The position numbers and the translations under genes were made by a program. DNA of 6,268 bases from Vulcanimicrobiia bacterium (GTDB taxonomy: Bacteria; Eremiobacterota; Eremiobacteria; Baltobacterales; Baltobacteraceae), in contig JAMXLG010000294.1 of the NCBI GenBank assembly GCA_024281135.1, forward strand, positions 1-6,268, read 5' to 3'. Each line of letters starts with the position of its first letter. Position 1 is the first letter of the stretch. Positions 1 to 6,268 of the stretch are shown here, one piece after another. The notes under the pieces are model-generated. The model was given only the letters and a program-made list of their open reading frames with translations. It searched no databases and was not told the DNA's origin.

Positions 1-632
1 GAGCGCCGTACGAGTGCACAGGCGACGGGCCGGCGCCCAGACCGAGTACAGTATGGACGGCCGGCCTGCTCATCGTTTCTGCTGTAGCGCTTGTGGCCGC
101 AGCTGCGTTCGGGGTCGACGTCGGATACACGGCACTCGGAGCCGCGGCGTTTTCGCTTGCGACGATCGCGGTCCGTGCACCCGAGAGCGCGAAGACGGCC
201 CTGCGGCACACGACGTGGTCGATCGTTCCGCTCGTTGCGGGATTCTTCGTCATCGTGAGCGCGTTGGATCGCAGCGGCTCGATCGATGTGATACGCGCGC
301 TACTCCATCGCAGCGAAGCGCTGGGAACGGTTGGCACGTTCTACATCGGAGCCCTGATGACGATCGCTGTGAACGTCTTCAACAACTTGCCGGTCGCACT
401 GGCCTCCGGCGTAGCTGTGCAGTCGGTGCATGTCGCGCAGCGTGTCGTTGACGCGACGCTCGTCGCCATCGATCTGGGTCCTAATCTCGCGATCTCCGGT
501 TCGCTCGCCACGCTGCTATGGCTCGTCGTGCTTCGTCGCGAAGGAATCAACGTGACGGCTTGGCAGTTTTTGCAGGTCGGAACGCTCGTCTTGCTTCCGG
601 CGCTCGTCGCCGCTCTTCTTTTCGTTCGCTGA
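1..632 (+). CDS. ArsB/NhaD-type permease, C-terminal part (5' end outside window)
   Basis: Inner-membrane ion permease of the ion transporter superfamily. Homologues with this C-terminus are usually annotated as arsenic (arsenite) transporters or SLC13-family permeases. The frame is open from base 3 to the TGA at 630-632, giving 209 residues with no start of its own, so roughly the last half of a usual 400-430 residue protein is present. Hydrophobic segments lie near residues 17-35, 41-58, 72-90, 113-128, 166-178 and 189-207 of the visible part. Family-like motifs are NNLP at 127-130, DLGPN at 157-161 and GSLATLLWL at 166-174, followed by RREG and a final helix. This matches the ArsB C-terminal order, where a D-x-GP motif precedes GSLATLLWL. 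An internal GTG at base 93 is not the real start, because an in-frame membrane helix precedes it. No arsR or arsC is visible, so arsenite as substrate is inference only. The next gene starts two bases after the stop. Confidence 0.85.
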   Translation, partial: APYECTGDGPAPRPSTVWTAGLLIVSAVALVAAAAFGVDVGYTALGAAAFSLATIAVRAPESAKTALRHTTWSIVPLVAGFFVIVSALDRSGSIDVIRALLHRSEALGTVGTFYIGALMTIAVNVFNNLPVALASGVAVQSVHVAQRVVDATLVAIDLGPNLAISGSLATLLWLVVLRREGINVTAWQFLQVGTLVLLPALVAALLFVR

Positions 633-637
633 TCATG
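630..637 (+). promoter_or_regulatory. Stop-start junction TGATCATG, probable translational coupling
   Basis: The permease stop TGA (630-632) and the ATG of the following gene (635-637) are separated by two bases. The 25 bases before the ATG are pyrimidine-rich and contain no GGAG-like Shine-Dalgarno sequence. This suggests that ribosomes finishing the permease re-initiate on the downstream gene, so the two are made from one mRNA. The coupling is inferred from spacing and from the missing ribosome site. Confidence 0.55.
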
Positions 638-2461
638 AACCGTCTGCTGCGTGTAGCCGCAATCGTCTTACCATGTGCCTTTCTGCTCGGCGTCGCTCAG
701 GCGCCGTCAAATCCGTCGACGTTCGAGATTCTCGGCGCGAGCGTTCGCATCGAAATCGAACGCGGCGCAACGATTCTTCCCGCAAGCCTCGTACCGTCGT
801 TGCACGCCGGTGACATCATTCGCCTCTCATTTCCGAAGGGCGTTCAGTTCAGCACCTCGCCGCGTTGGCACTTGGTCGTCGCGAACATGTACGACGATTA
901 CTTGCAACATGCGCCGTCGTTCCCGATTCCCGACGCGGATTTGAGGCTGGAAAAGCCCGGCTACGTGTGGACTGTCCGCGTCATCCCCGATGCCACGCCC
1001 ATCTTCTTCTTGGTGCCCGAGGACGGAACGCGCCGGGGGCACGGCATTCCCGACGCGCGCGCAGCGATCGACGATTTGCGTAATCGCGCTTTGCTGCTCA
1101 AAACCGCATCGCTTTCCGCGAGCGCCGAAGAGAAGAAATCGATGATGGAATCGTTTCTGCACTCGCTCGCCAACGCTCAGCCGCAGCAAAATGCTGATTC
1201 GCGAGCGCGCGTCGCCGCTGCGACGCAATCGATGTTCGGCTACGATCTAGCCGATCAGGCGTGCTTCGATCCATCAGCCGCGCAGAGTACGCAGTACGCG
1301 TGCGTCGCGGGCGCCGTCGCGCAAGGTTACGACAGCACGCCAAAGATCGATGTAGCGGGTGCGGCCGCGAGTCAGCTCTCCGTCAACAGCGCAACGTACG
1401 GAATGCTGGTGGGCGCGATCTACCAGCTTTTGATGAAGCGCCGCGTCGAAGCAAATTATACGTTCATCCCGGGTGCGATCAAGCCGGGTCAGAACGAGAC
1501 CGACGTCTATGTGAACGAGCAGCCGCAGTACGACGCAAGCGGGGCGAAGCCGTCGACGATCGTGTATTTCCAAGCCGGCTCGCGTTCCACGACTCCTGCG
1601 AATCCGGGCTACGGTTCCGTCCCAACGCTTCCGGTTTGCGTCGAGCAAAACGGGATCGATTTGGACATTCTCTTCTCCGGCTCGCCGAGCTACTTCCGTT
1701 CGCATCAGGTTACCGTCGACGCCGGAGCAACGCGCTACGATCTTCCCGCGAATTACGATCCGCTCGCGGGATACTCGGCGCCCGCAACCCCCGATCAATT
1801 CGCAGCGCTCGCAAAAGGCGCAACGGCGCGCGTCCAAAGCACGTGGGGATTCGACACGTATCAATCGACGCGGATACCGCTCGTGACATCGCGTGCTGCG
1901 TCATGGCAGCTTCAGGATCCGACGGCTTCGCTCGTCTCAGGTGACAAATCGGCGTCGCTCGTCTTCAACGACAATGGCGCCGGCGTGGCGCGCTGCGTTC
2001 AAAGCGTCGCGCTGACCGACGGCCTCGGTCATCCGATTCCCGTCAGTCAAATTGAGACCACGAAAGACACGGTTACCGCGACCGTCGACGCGTCAAACGC
2101 GCGTGGCGCGACTGCCGCAGCGATCATCAATCAAATGAGCGATATCGCAAGTGCGCATATTCCACTCTCCATACTGCCGGCGCTGCCGGCCGTTACGAGC
2201 GCGATCGCCTACCTTCCCAAAGGCGTGATCGTGCTGCGCGGAACGGGATTGAAGTACATCAACGTAGTCACGCTTCAGCAAGCAGGGATCGACTTCCGGA
2301 ACGGGACGCCGAACAAGGACGGCTCGTGGAGTTTCGAGGCGGATCGGCGTGTAGCGTACGAGCCCGCATGGGAACATCAAACGATGACCATTTCGTACAC
2401 GCTCGCACCGCCCGATAAACGAAGTGCGGCCGCTGAAGCCGACGTACGATTTTCACCCTAG
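635..2461 (+). CDS. Secreted protein of unknown family, 608 aa
   Basis: I do not recognise a named family. The ATG at 635 is chosen because it begins a clean Sec signal peptide: basic MNRLLR, a hydrophobic core, and AQA ending at residue 23 as the likely cleavage site. The same frame is open upstream to 518, but only as an Arg-rich shadow of the permease. Cys14 in the signal lies in VLPC, a poor lipobox because of the Pro, so a lipoprotein is unlikely. The mature part is rich in Ala, Thr, Ser, Asp and Tyr. Residues 30-130 look beta-rich. Residues 131-200 are helical and charged. Residues 205-270 are Ala-rich and mostly helical. From about 280 to the end it again appears as beta strands and loops. 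Residues 531-600, beginning VIVLRGTGLKYINVV, loosely resemble an IPT/TIG immunoglobulin-like fold; this is weak. Mature cysteines are at 210, 223, 335 and 454. No catalytic motif, membrane helix or C-terminal sorting signal is apparent. It is probably periplasmic or secreted, and co-transcribed with the permease. Confidence 0.85.
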   Translation: MNRLLRVAAIVLPCAFLLGVAQAPSNPSTFEILGASVRIEIERGATILPASLVPSLHAGDIIRLSFPKGVQFSTSPRWHLVVANMYDDYLQHAPSFPIPDADLRLEKPGYVWTVRVIPDATPIFFLVPEDGTRRGHGIPDARAAIDDLRNRALLLKTASLSASAEEKKSMMESFLHSLANAQPQQNADSRARVAAATQSMFGYDLADQACFDPSAAQSTQYACVAGAVAQGYDSTPKIDVAGAAASQLSVNSATYGMLVGAIYQLLMKRRVEANYTFIPGAIKPGQNETDVYVNEQPQYDASGAKPSTIVYFQAGSRSTTPANPGYGSVPTLPVCVEQNGIDLDILFSGSPSYFRSHQVTVDAGATRYDLPANYDPLAGYSAPATPDQFAALAKGATARVQSTWGFDTYQSTRIPLVTSRAASWQLQDPTASLVSGDKSASLVFNDNGAGVARCVQSVALTDGLGHPIPVSQIETTKDTVTATVDASNARGATAAAIINQMSDIASAHIPLSILPALPAVTSAIAYLPKGVIVLRGTGLKYINVVTLQQAGIDFRNGTPNKDGSWSFEADRRVAYEPAWEHQTMTISYTLAPPDKRSAAAEADVRFSP

Positions 2462-2490
2462 GGTGTGCGCGTTCAGCGCAAACCCATCTC

Positions 2491-2494
2491 GGAG
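2491..2494 (+). promoter_or_regulatory. Shine-Dalgarno site GGAG that fixes the start of the small gene
   Basis: GGAG sits six bases before a GTG at 2501. It supports that GTG over the upstream in-frame GTG at 2465, which lies only three bases after the previous stop and would add a 12-residue polar extension in front of the hydrophobic helix. Confidence 0.6.
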
Positions 2495-2500
2495 AACCCC

Positions 2501-2710
2501 GTGCCCAAGAACTCTACTCTCATCATTTTTGCCCTCGCCTTGATTTTGTTAGGGACCGCAACCTACGCCAAAGATCGCGCCGTCGCAATTGCGCAGCACA
2601 ACCTCACGCAAGTGCAAGTCGACGATACGATGTTGGTGATGTTCGCCGGTCCGCTCGGGATGGTGCAGTCCGTTTTGGACGAGATCGCCGTTTATAGGTC
2701 GATGCGATAG
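2501..2710 (+). CDS. Small membrane-anchored or exported protein, 69 aa, unknown
   Basis: Not a recognised family. The start is GTG at 2501, preceded by GGAG at a good distance; the stop is TAG at 2708-2710. Residues 1-5 are short and basic/polar (MPKNS). Residues 6-24 form a strongly hydrophobic helix ending in TATYAKDR, which could be either a signal peptide with cleavage after TYA or an uncleaved anchor. The remaining 45 residues hold a polar stretch (about 25-42) and then a hydrophobic or amphipathic segment VMFAGPLGMVQSVLDEI (about 46-62) with a basic end, RSMR. It has no cysteine. It lies 39 bases after the secreted protein on the same strand and ends exactly at the terminator hairpin, so it is probably the last gene of the unit. 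It could be a small envelope subunit or peptide, or the N-terminal remnant of a longer membrane-anchored protein. Being a coding gene is supported by the ribosome site, the signal-like helix and its placement, not by homology. Confidence 0.6.
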   Translation: MPKNSTLIIFALALILLGTATYAKDRAVAIAQHNLTQVQVDDTMLVMFAGPLGMVQSVLDEIAVYRSMR

Positions 2711-2750
2711 AAAAAACGAAGGGCGGTCGCGCAACGCGTCCGCCCTTCTT
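2711..2750. terminator. Rho-independent terminator between convergent genes, likely bidirectional
   Basis: A 9-bp perfect stem pairs GAAGGGCGG (2718-2726) with CCGCCCTTC (2740-2748). After one T:T mismatch an inner 4-bp stem, CGCG (2728-2731) with CGCG (2735-2738), closes a 3-base CAA loop. Reading leftward, the hairpin is followed by G and then six T (complement of 2716-2711), a classic terminator for the receptor gene, whose stop lies 20 bases before it. Reading rightward, the tail is only TTCCCC, so termination of the small-gene transcript is probably weaker, though the hairpin starts only 7 bases after that gene's stop codon. Confidence 0.85.
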
Positions 2751-2768
2751 CCCCAGACCGATCGCGTC

Positions 2769-5700
2769 CTAGATCTTTACTTGAACGCTTCCGGTAATTT
2801 GCACCGGCTGTCGAACTCCGACGAAACCAGTGTTGGTATTGTTTACGAAAAACCCGTACGGGTAGCGCATTTGCGGCGCCGGCGCGGCCGCAAAGCTGTT
2901 TGGATAGAAGTTGCCGGCGCTCGCCATGAGGCCGGTACCGAGCGCGCCGTAGGTACAGATATTCGGATTGTCCCACGGATAGCCGCGCTGACCGCACGTG
3001 TTCACCAAGTTGACGAACCCTAGTTGAGCCGTGACGTTGTGAGTGAAGTCGTATGCAAGATTCAAACCCAACGTAAATGTCCACGGTTGTTTATACTGAC
3101 CGAGATTGTCGAACACGCCGCTGAACGGGTTCGGTGTGAAGATCAATCCAGTGCAGCTTGCCGGATCGGCCGCCACCGTTGCACCCAAATTTGCGGAGCA
3201 CGATGTCGGATCGTAGCCCGGTACGGTCGTCGGAGCGCCGTAGCTAGCACCGCTACTATAGTTCATGCCGACGGTCGTCCTAAAGCGGTCGTGTTTGTAG
3301 TTCAGTAGCAGCGACACGACGTTAGGGACCGCATAGCCGTTTAATCCCGCGAAGGGACCTGGAATCACATCGTACGTTGTGTACCATGCGTTGCGATCAA
3401 ACAACCCTTGCGGCGCATTGTTGTAATAAGGATTCGCGACGACGCCGGCTTGTGCGCAATTCGCAGTTCCTGCACCTGGACCGGCAGCCGTCGCGAGGAA
3501 ATAGCAGGGCGAACCCCCACCGGTTTTCGTGAACCCATTGTATTGGTTGATGTAATTGTTCAACTGGTCGATGACGTTCACGTTTTGGCCTTGGAAGTTC
3601 TGATAACGAATGCGGCTGTGCGTGTACGTGTATGCCAACTGTCCCGCGAAGCCGTTACGGTTGAAGTCGCCTTTGGTAAAGGCAAACTCGACGCCTTCGG
3701 AGACTTGATTACCGACGTTCGTACCGGATTCCAAACCGCCGGCCGGGTCGATAAAGAAGTTCTGCAGTTGGTCGCGCGTCGCGCGATAGAACGGGGTCAG
3801 CTTAAAGCTCATGTCCGTTCCTTTTAGCCGCTGTTCCCAAGAGAGGTCATAGTTATACGATGTATCGGGACGGATCGAATGCTCCGGCGTCGTGTAGCCG
3901 TAGGCTGCGAAGTGCGAGCCGAGGTAAACCGGCAGATTTTCTTGCACGACGTTGTACTGCACCCACGACGAGTTCGGCGGACGCGCATAGACGCCGGCGG
4001 AGCCGCGAATCACGGCATTCGGATTGATCGTGTAGGTAAAACTGAAGCGTGGCTGCCAACGCGCCACGACGTAATCGGGAACGTTGCCGGGGTTGCTAAG
4101 GGCGTTCGGCGATCCCGCGAGGAGCGTAGTTCCGGCCGGACACGGTCCCAGAACACCCGAGCTTGAATTTGCACGCGAGACCGGCGCCGTGCCGATACCC
4201 GCGGTGCAATATTCGTTGTTGTATTGATTGAACCAGAATTGACGCGTCGGATCGTTCGCGCCGGTATCTCCATAGACATATCGGAAGTTCTCGACTCGAA
4301 CACCGACATTGACGTTCCAGCGATCGTCCGGACGCCACTGGTCGCCGACCGAGAAGCCCGAGAACCGCGTGTGCACTTGGTTCAATGCGGCGCCGCTACC
4401 CGTGTAGAAATAGTTATTTGTCGTTAGCCATGCGGCACCGGCGCAACCCGGATTGGCGAGACAAGCAGGACTCGGCGCGGGTAACGTGCCGTTGAGCACG
4501 TTTTGAATGTCGCCTTCCGTGTGGCCGGTCGTAGCATCCACGGAATTACGTTCGAACCAGACGCAGCCGACGGCGCTTCCGCTTTGCGGATCGTAGCAGG
4601 TGTTGCCGTTCAAGTAGCTTGCAATGCTATAGTGCGACGGAATGAATCCGATGTCGTAGCGCTGCAGGTTCGATTGCGTGTAGCCGTATGATGCCGTCAG
4701 CAAGTGTTTGTCGGTAAGCTGATCGGTAAAGCTGAGATTGACACCCGCCGTGTGGTCCGGGATCTGGTACTCGGCGAGCTCCGCGCCGTAATACGGCTGC
4801 GCGGCGGTATTCGGACCGTCGATAAACCAGTTCGAATAGAGCATGTAGCCGTAGACGCGCAGGAACGCGTTCTCACTGAACGCGTGTTGGTATTGCAATT
4901 TCGAAACCGACACACCGTTGTCGTTCGAATCGCGCAGCCCCGCGGGAAGCGGGTCGCCAAAATTGTGTGGCGGGCTGTGCGGGAAGAAATACGTCGAGAC
5001 TTTCGCTGGGTCGGGCGTCGCCATCAGCGCGCCGGTGTACACGTAACTGTCGTCCCAACTGAGTTGACCGAGTGCATTCGCTGTTGCGGGACCGACGTCG
5101 TTCTGCGAACTGTAGTAACTCGCGAACACTTCGCTATTGACGTAGAGCGCTTGAATGTCGTCGCGCAGTCCCGAATTCTTATGCGGTAGCGCGAAGTGCA
5201 CGTTCACGATTGCATCGCGCTGCGCGGTGCTCGCGATACCGTACAACGTTCCCGTGGTAAAGAGCGGCGTGCCCGCCGGTTGGTTCCCGACATACACGTA
5301 CCCAGTTGGACCGGGGAGGAACGTACTCGGATCGACGTTATTCACCGGATAGAAAAAAGTGTCGGGAATCGATGCACCGTTGAAGTTGTCGATGTAGCGG
5401 TAGTCTTGGTTTGAGCCGCCAATGCCGACGTAGTATGAGAATCGGCGATCGGGAGTCGAACCACCGGCTTCAACCGACGCGTTGTGATAGTACGTCGGTC
5501 CACCGATCGCGGCACTGCCGCTAGCATAACCTGGATAGGTTCCGGTCTTCACGACCTGATTGACATAACCGGAAATGCCTTGCGCGTCGGCGCCTGCCGG
5601 CGTGCCGCCGGTGTAGACTTGCAATTCTTGCTGGCCGAGACTCGAGAGCATCGTCATCGGCGCGTTATCGTACACGCGATTAACCGGAATACCATCGAGT

Positions 5701-6268
5701 TCGTAACCTACTTGGTCGATGTCGCCGCCGCGAATATGAACGGTTTGCCACCATCCTTGTTCACCCGCATCGAGAGAGACGCCCGGAACGGATGCGATTG
5801 CACCGTAGGCATTCGTCAGCGATCCCGAGCCGGTGAGACCGCTCGCGGCACCGGCGACTGTTGAGTTCACGGAGTATACGTCGCTACCGCTACCGGCTTT
5901 AACGAGATTTCCGGCCGCGGTCGAAGCGACGCGCGCGATGGTCTTCAACGATTTCACCATCGCGAAGCGCACGTTCTGGACTTGGTCAGCTAAAATCGTT
6001 ACGCCGGGATACGACGCGTCGTCATACCCGTTCTTCTTCAGCAGAATCGTGAACGTATCGGGATTGAGAGACAAAAAACGGAAGCCGCCTGCAGCATCCG
6101 TTGTTGAAGTTGCGGTTTGCGTCGCGGCGGTGACCGTTATGGTGACGTCCGCCAGCGGCGCTTGTGTTTGGCTATCGACCACGCGTCCTGTGAGGCCGCC
6201 GGTCGTGCCCGCGTGAGCGGGCTGGAAACAGATCGACGCTCCGAGAATTGCTCCGAGCGTCACGAGTG
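2769..6268 (-). CDS. TonB-dependent outer-membrane receptor with N-terminal carboxypeptidase-regulatory-like domain (N-terminus outside window)
   Basis: Large outer-membrane beta-barrel transporter of the Oar-like TonB-dependent receptor type; it would import an unknown ligand using TonB energy. The frame is open to the right edge. The first possible start seen is GTG at 6263, inside the hydrophobic signal core, and no ribosome site can be seen, so the true start is probably a few codons beyond the window. Residues are numbered from that GTG (1164 residues). Signal peptide end at PAHA, near 18. CarboxypepD_reg-like sandwich about 21-100 (GGLTGRVVDS, then TTDAAGGFRFLSL). Linker about 104-133 with SLKTIARV and DVYSVN. 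Plug about 145-242, with HIRGG at 176-180, ELDGIPVN and LQVYTGG. Barrel about 250-1164, rich in Tyr, Asn and Gly, with alternating strand patterns; GVEFAFTKGDF at 857-867 is a typical late-barrel motif. The last residues are GSVQVKI, lacking the usual terminal Phe. Twelve cysteines in the mature part fall in six close pairs, all in barrel loops. The gene is intact, convergent with the left unit and ends in its own terminator. This domain order is common in Eremiobacterota (from memory). The ligand is unknown. Confidence 0.93.
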   Translation of the reverse strand, partial: LVTLGAILGASICFQPAHAGTTGGLTGRVVDSQTQAPLADVTITVTAATQTATSTTDAAGGFRFLSLNPDTFTILLKKNGYDDASYPGVTILADQVQNVRFAMVKSLKTIARVASTAAGNLVKAGSGSDVYSVNSTVAGAASGLTGSGSLTNAYGAIASVPGVSLDAGEQGWWQTVHIRGGDIDQVGYELDGIPVNRVYDNAPMTMLSSLGQQELQVYTGGTPAGADAQGISGYVNQVVKTGTYPGYASGSAAIGGPTYYHNASVEAGGSTPDRRFSYYVGIGGSNQDYRYIDNFNGASIPDTFFYPVNNVDPSTFLPGPTGYVYVGNQPAGTPLFTTGTLYGIASTAQRDAIVNVHFALPHKNSGLRDDIQALYVNSEVFASYYSSQNDVGPATANALGQLSWDDSYVYTGALMATPDPAKVSTYFFPHSPPHNFGDPLPAGLRDSNDNGVSVSKLQYQHAFSENAFLRVYGYMLYSNWFIDGPNTAAQPYYGAELAEYQIPDHTAGVNLSFTDQLTDKHLLTASYGYTQSNLQRYDIGFIPSHYSIASYLNGNTCYDPQSGSAVGCVWFERNSVDATTGHTEGDIQNVLNGTLPAPSPACLANPGCAGAAWLTTNNYFYTGSGAALNQVHTRFSGFSVGDQWRPDDRWNVNVGVRVENFRYVYGDTGANDPTRQFWFNQYNNEYCTAGIGTAPVSRANSSSGVLGPCPAGTTLLAGSPNALSNPGNVPDYVVARWQPRFSFTYTINPNAVIRGSAGVYARPPNSSWVQYNVVQENLPVYLGSHFAAYGYTTPEHSIRPDTSYNYDLSWEQRLKGTDMSFKLTPFYRATRDQLQNFFIDPAGGLESGTNVGNQVSEGVEFAFTKGDFNRNGFAGQLAYTYTHSRIRYQNFQGQNVNVIDQLNNYINQYNGFTKTGGGSPCYFLATAAGPGAGTANCAQAGVVANPYYNNAPQGLFDRNAWYTTYDVIPGPFAGLNGYAVPNVVSLLLNYKHDRFRTTVGMNYSSGASYGAPTTVPGYDPTSCSANLGATVAADPASCTGLIFTPNPFSGVFDNLGQYKQPWTFTLGLNLAYDFTHNVTAQLGFVNLVNTCGQRGYPWDNPNICTYGALGTGLMASAGNFYPNSFAAAPAPQMRYPYGFFVNNTNTGFVGVRQPVQITGSVQVKI

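Noticed and set aside
518..634. Upstream extension of the secreted protein's frame
   Set aside because: It would overlap the permease end and put an Arg-rich stretch before the signal peptide. The ATG at 635 gives a normal signal sequence.
665..676. Possible lipoprotein cysteine (VLPC) in the signal peptide of the secreted protein
   Set aside because: Proline before the cysteine and the hydrophobic run continuing after it do not fit a lipobox. A standard AxA site follows.
1274..1864. 196-residue leftward open frame within the secreted-protein gene
   Set aside because: It is Arg/Cys-rich with scattered charge, typical of a high-GC shadow. The sense frame continues smoothly through it.
1261..1944. 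227-residue rightward frame overlapping the secreted-protein gene
   Set aside because: Extremely Arg/Ser-rich and fully contained in the 608-residue gene, with no independent start signal.
2174..2191. Short repeat of CTGCCGG inside the secreted-protein gene
   Set aside because: It simply encodes a Leu-Pro-Ala repeat and has no partner elsewhere, so it is not a regulatory or mobile element.
3408..3827. 139-residue rightward open frame opposite the receptor
   Set aside because: An antisense shadow with no ribosome site or recognisable motif; the receptor frame here carries typical barrel sequence.
4704..5189. 161-residue rightward open frame opposite the receptor
   Set aside because: It lies wholly antisense to the well-supported receptor gene. 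Its composition is that of an Arg/Val-rich shadow frame, and no family features are visible.
1..6268. Search for CRISPR repeats, tRNA or rRNA genes, insertion-sequence ends, attachment sites
   Set aside because: No regular spaced repeats, cloverleaf-like segments, transposase frames or flanking inverted repeats were seen by eye.

Overview
The window looks like ordinary chromosome from a moderately high-GC, outer-membrane-bearing bacterium. The best lineage guess is the candidate phylum Eremiobacterota (WPS-2). That guess rests on recall of how the large receptor is built: a secretion signal, a CarboxypepD_reg-like beta-sandwich, a linker containing SLKTIARV and DVYSVN, then a plug and a long Tyr/Asn/Gly-rich barrel. 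No 16S or other marker gene is present to confirm it.

Layout: the left 2.7 kb reads rightward and holds three genes in tight succession. First is the C-terminal 209 residues of an ArsB/NhaD-type (ion transporter superfamily) membrane permease, cut by the left edge. Two bases after its stop comes a 608-residue secreted protein of unknown family. After a further 39 bases comes a 69-residue single-pass or signal-anchored small protein. They look like one transcription unit. A hairpin with a T-tail facing the opposite gene follows directly, and it separates this unit from the convergent gene on its right. The remaining 3.5 kb is a single leftward gene for a TonB-dependent, Oar-like outer-membrane receptor of more than 1164 residues. 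Its extreme N-terminus lies beyond the right edge.

Working together: the permease would extrude or exchange an anion (arsenite by family analogy) across the inner membrane. The two downstream products are predicted to be exported or membrane-anchored, so the left unit is envelope-directed, but nothing in the sequence ties the unknown proteins to arsenic. The receptor is convergent and separately transcribed, and its ligand cannot be read from sequence.

No RNA genes, mobile elements, CRISPR arrays, attachment sites or origins were seen. There is no stretch above 300 bases without a gene. The items most worth a second look are the unknown secreted protein coupled to the permease, the small protein after it, and six close cysteine pairs in the receptor barrel. 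I do not see strong evidence for a novel defence or mobile system here.
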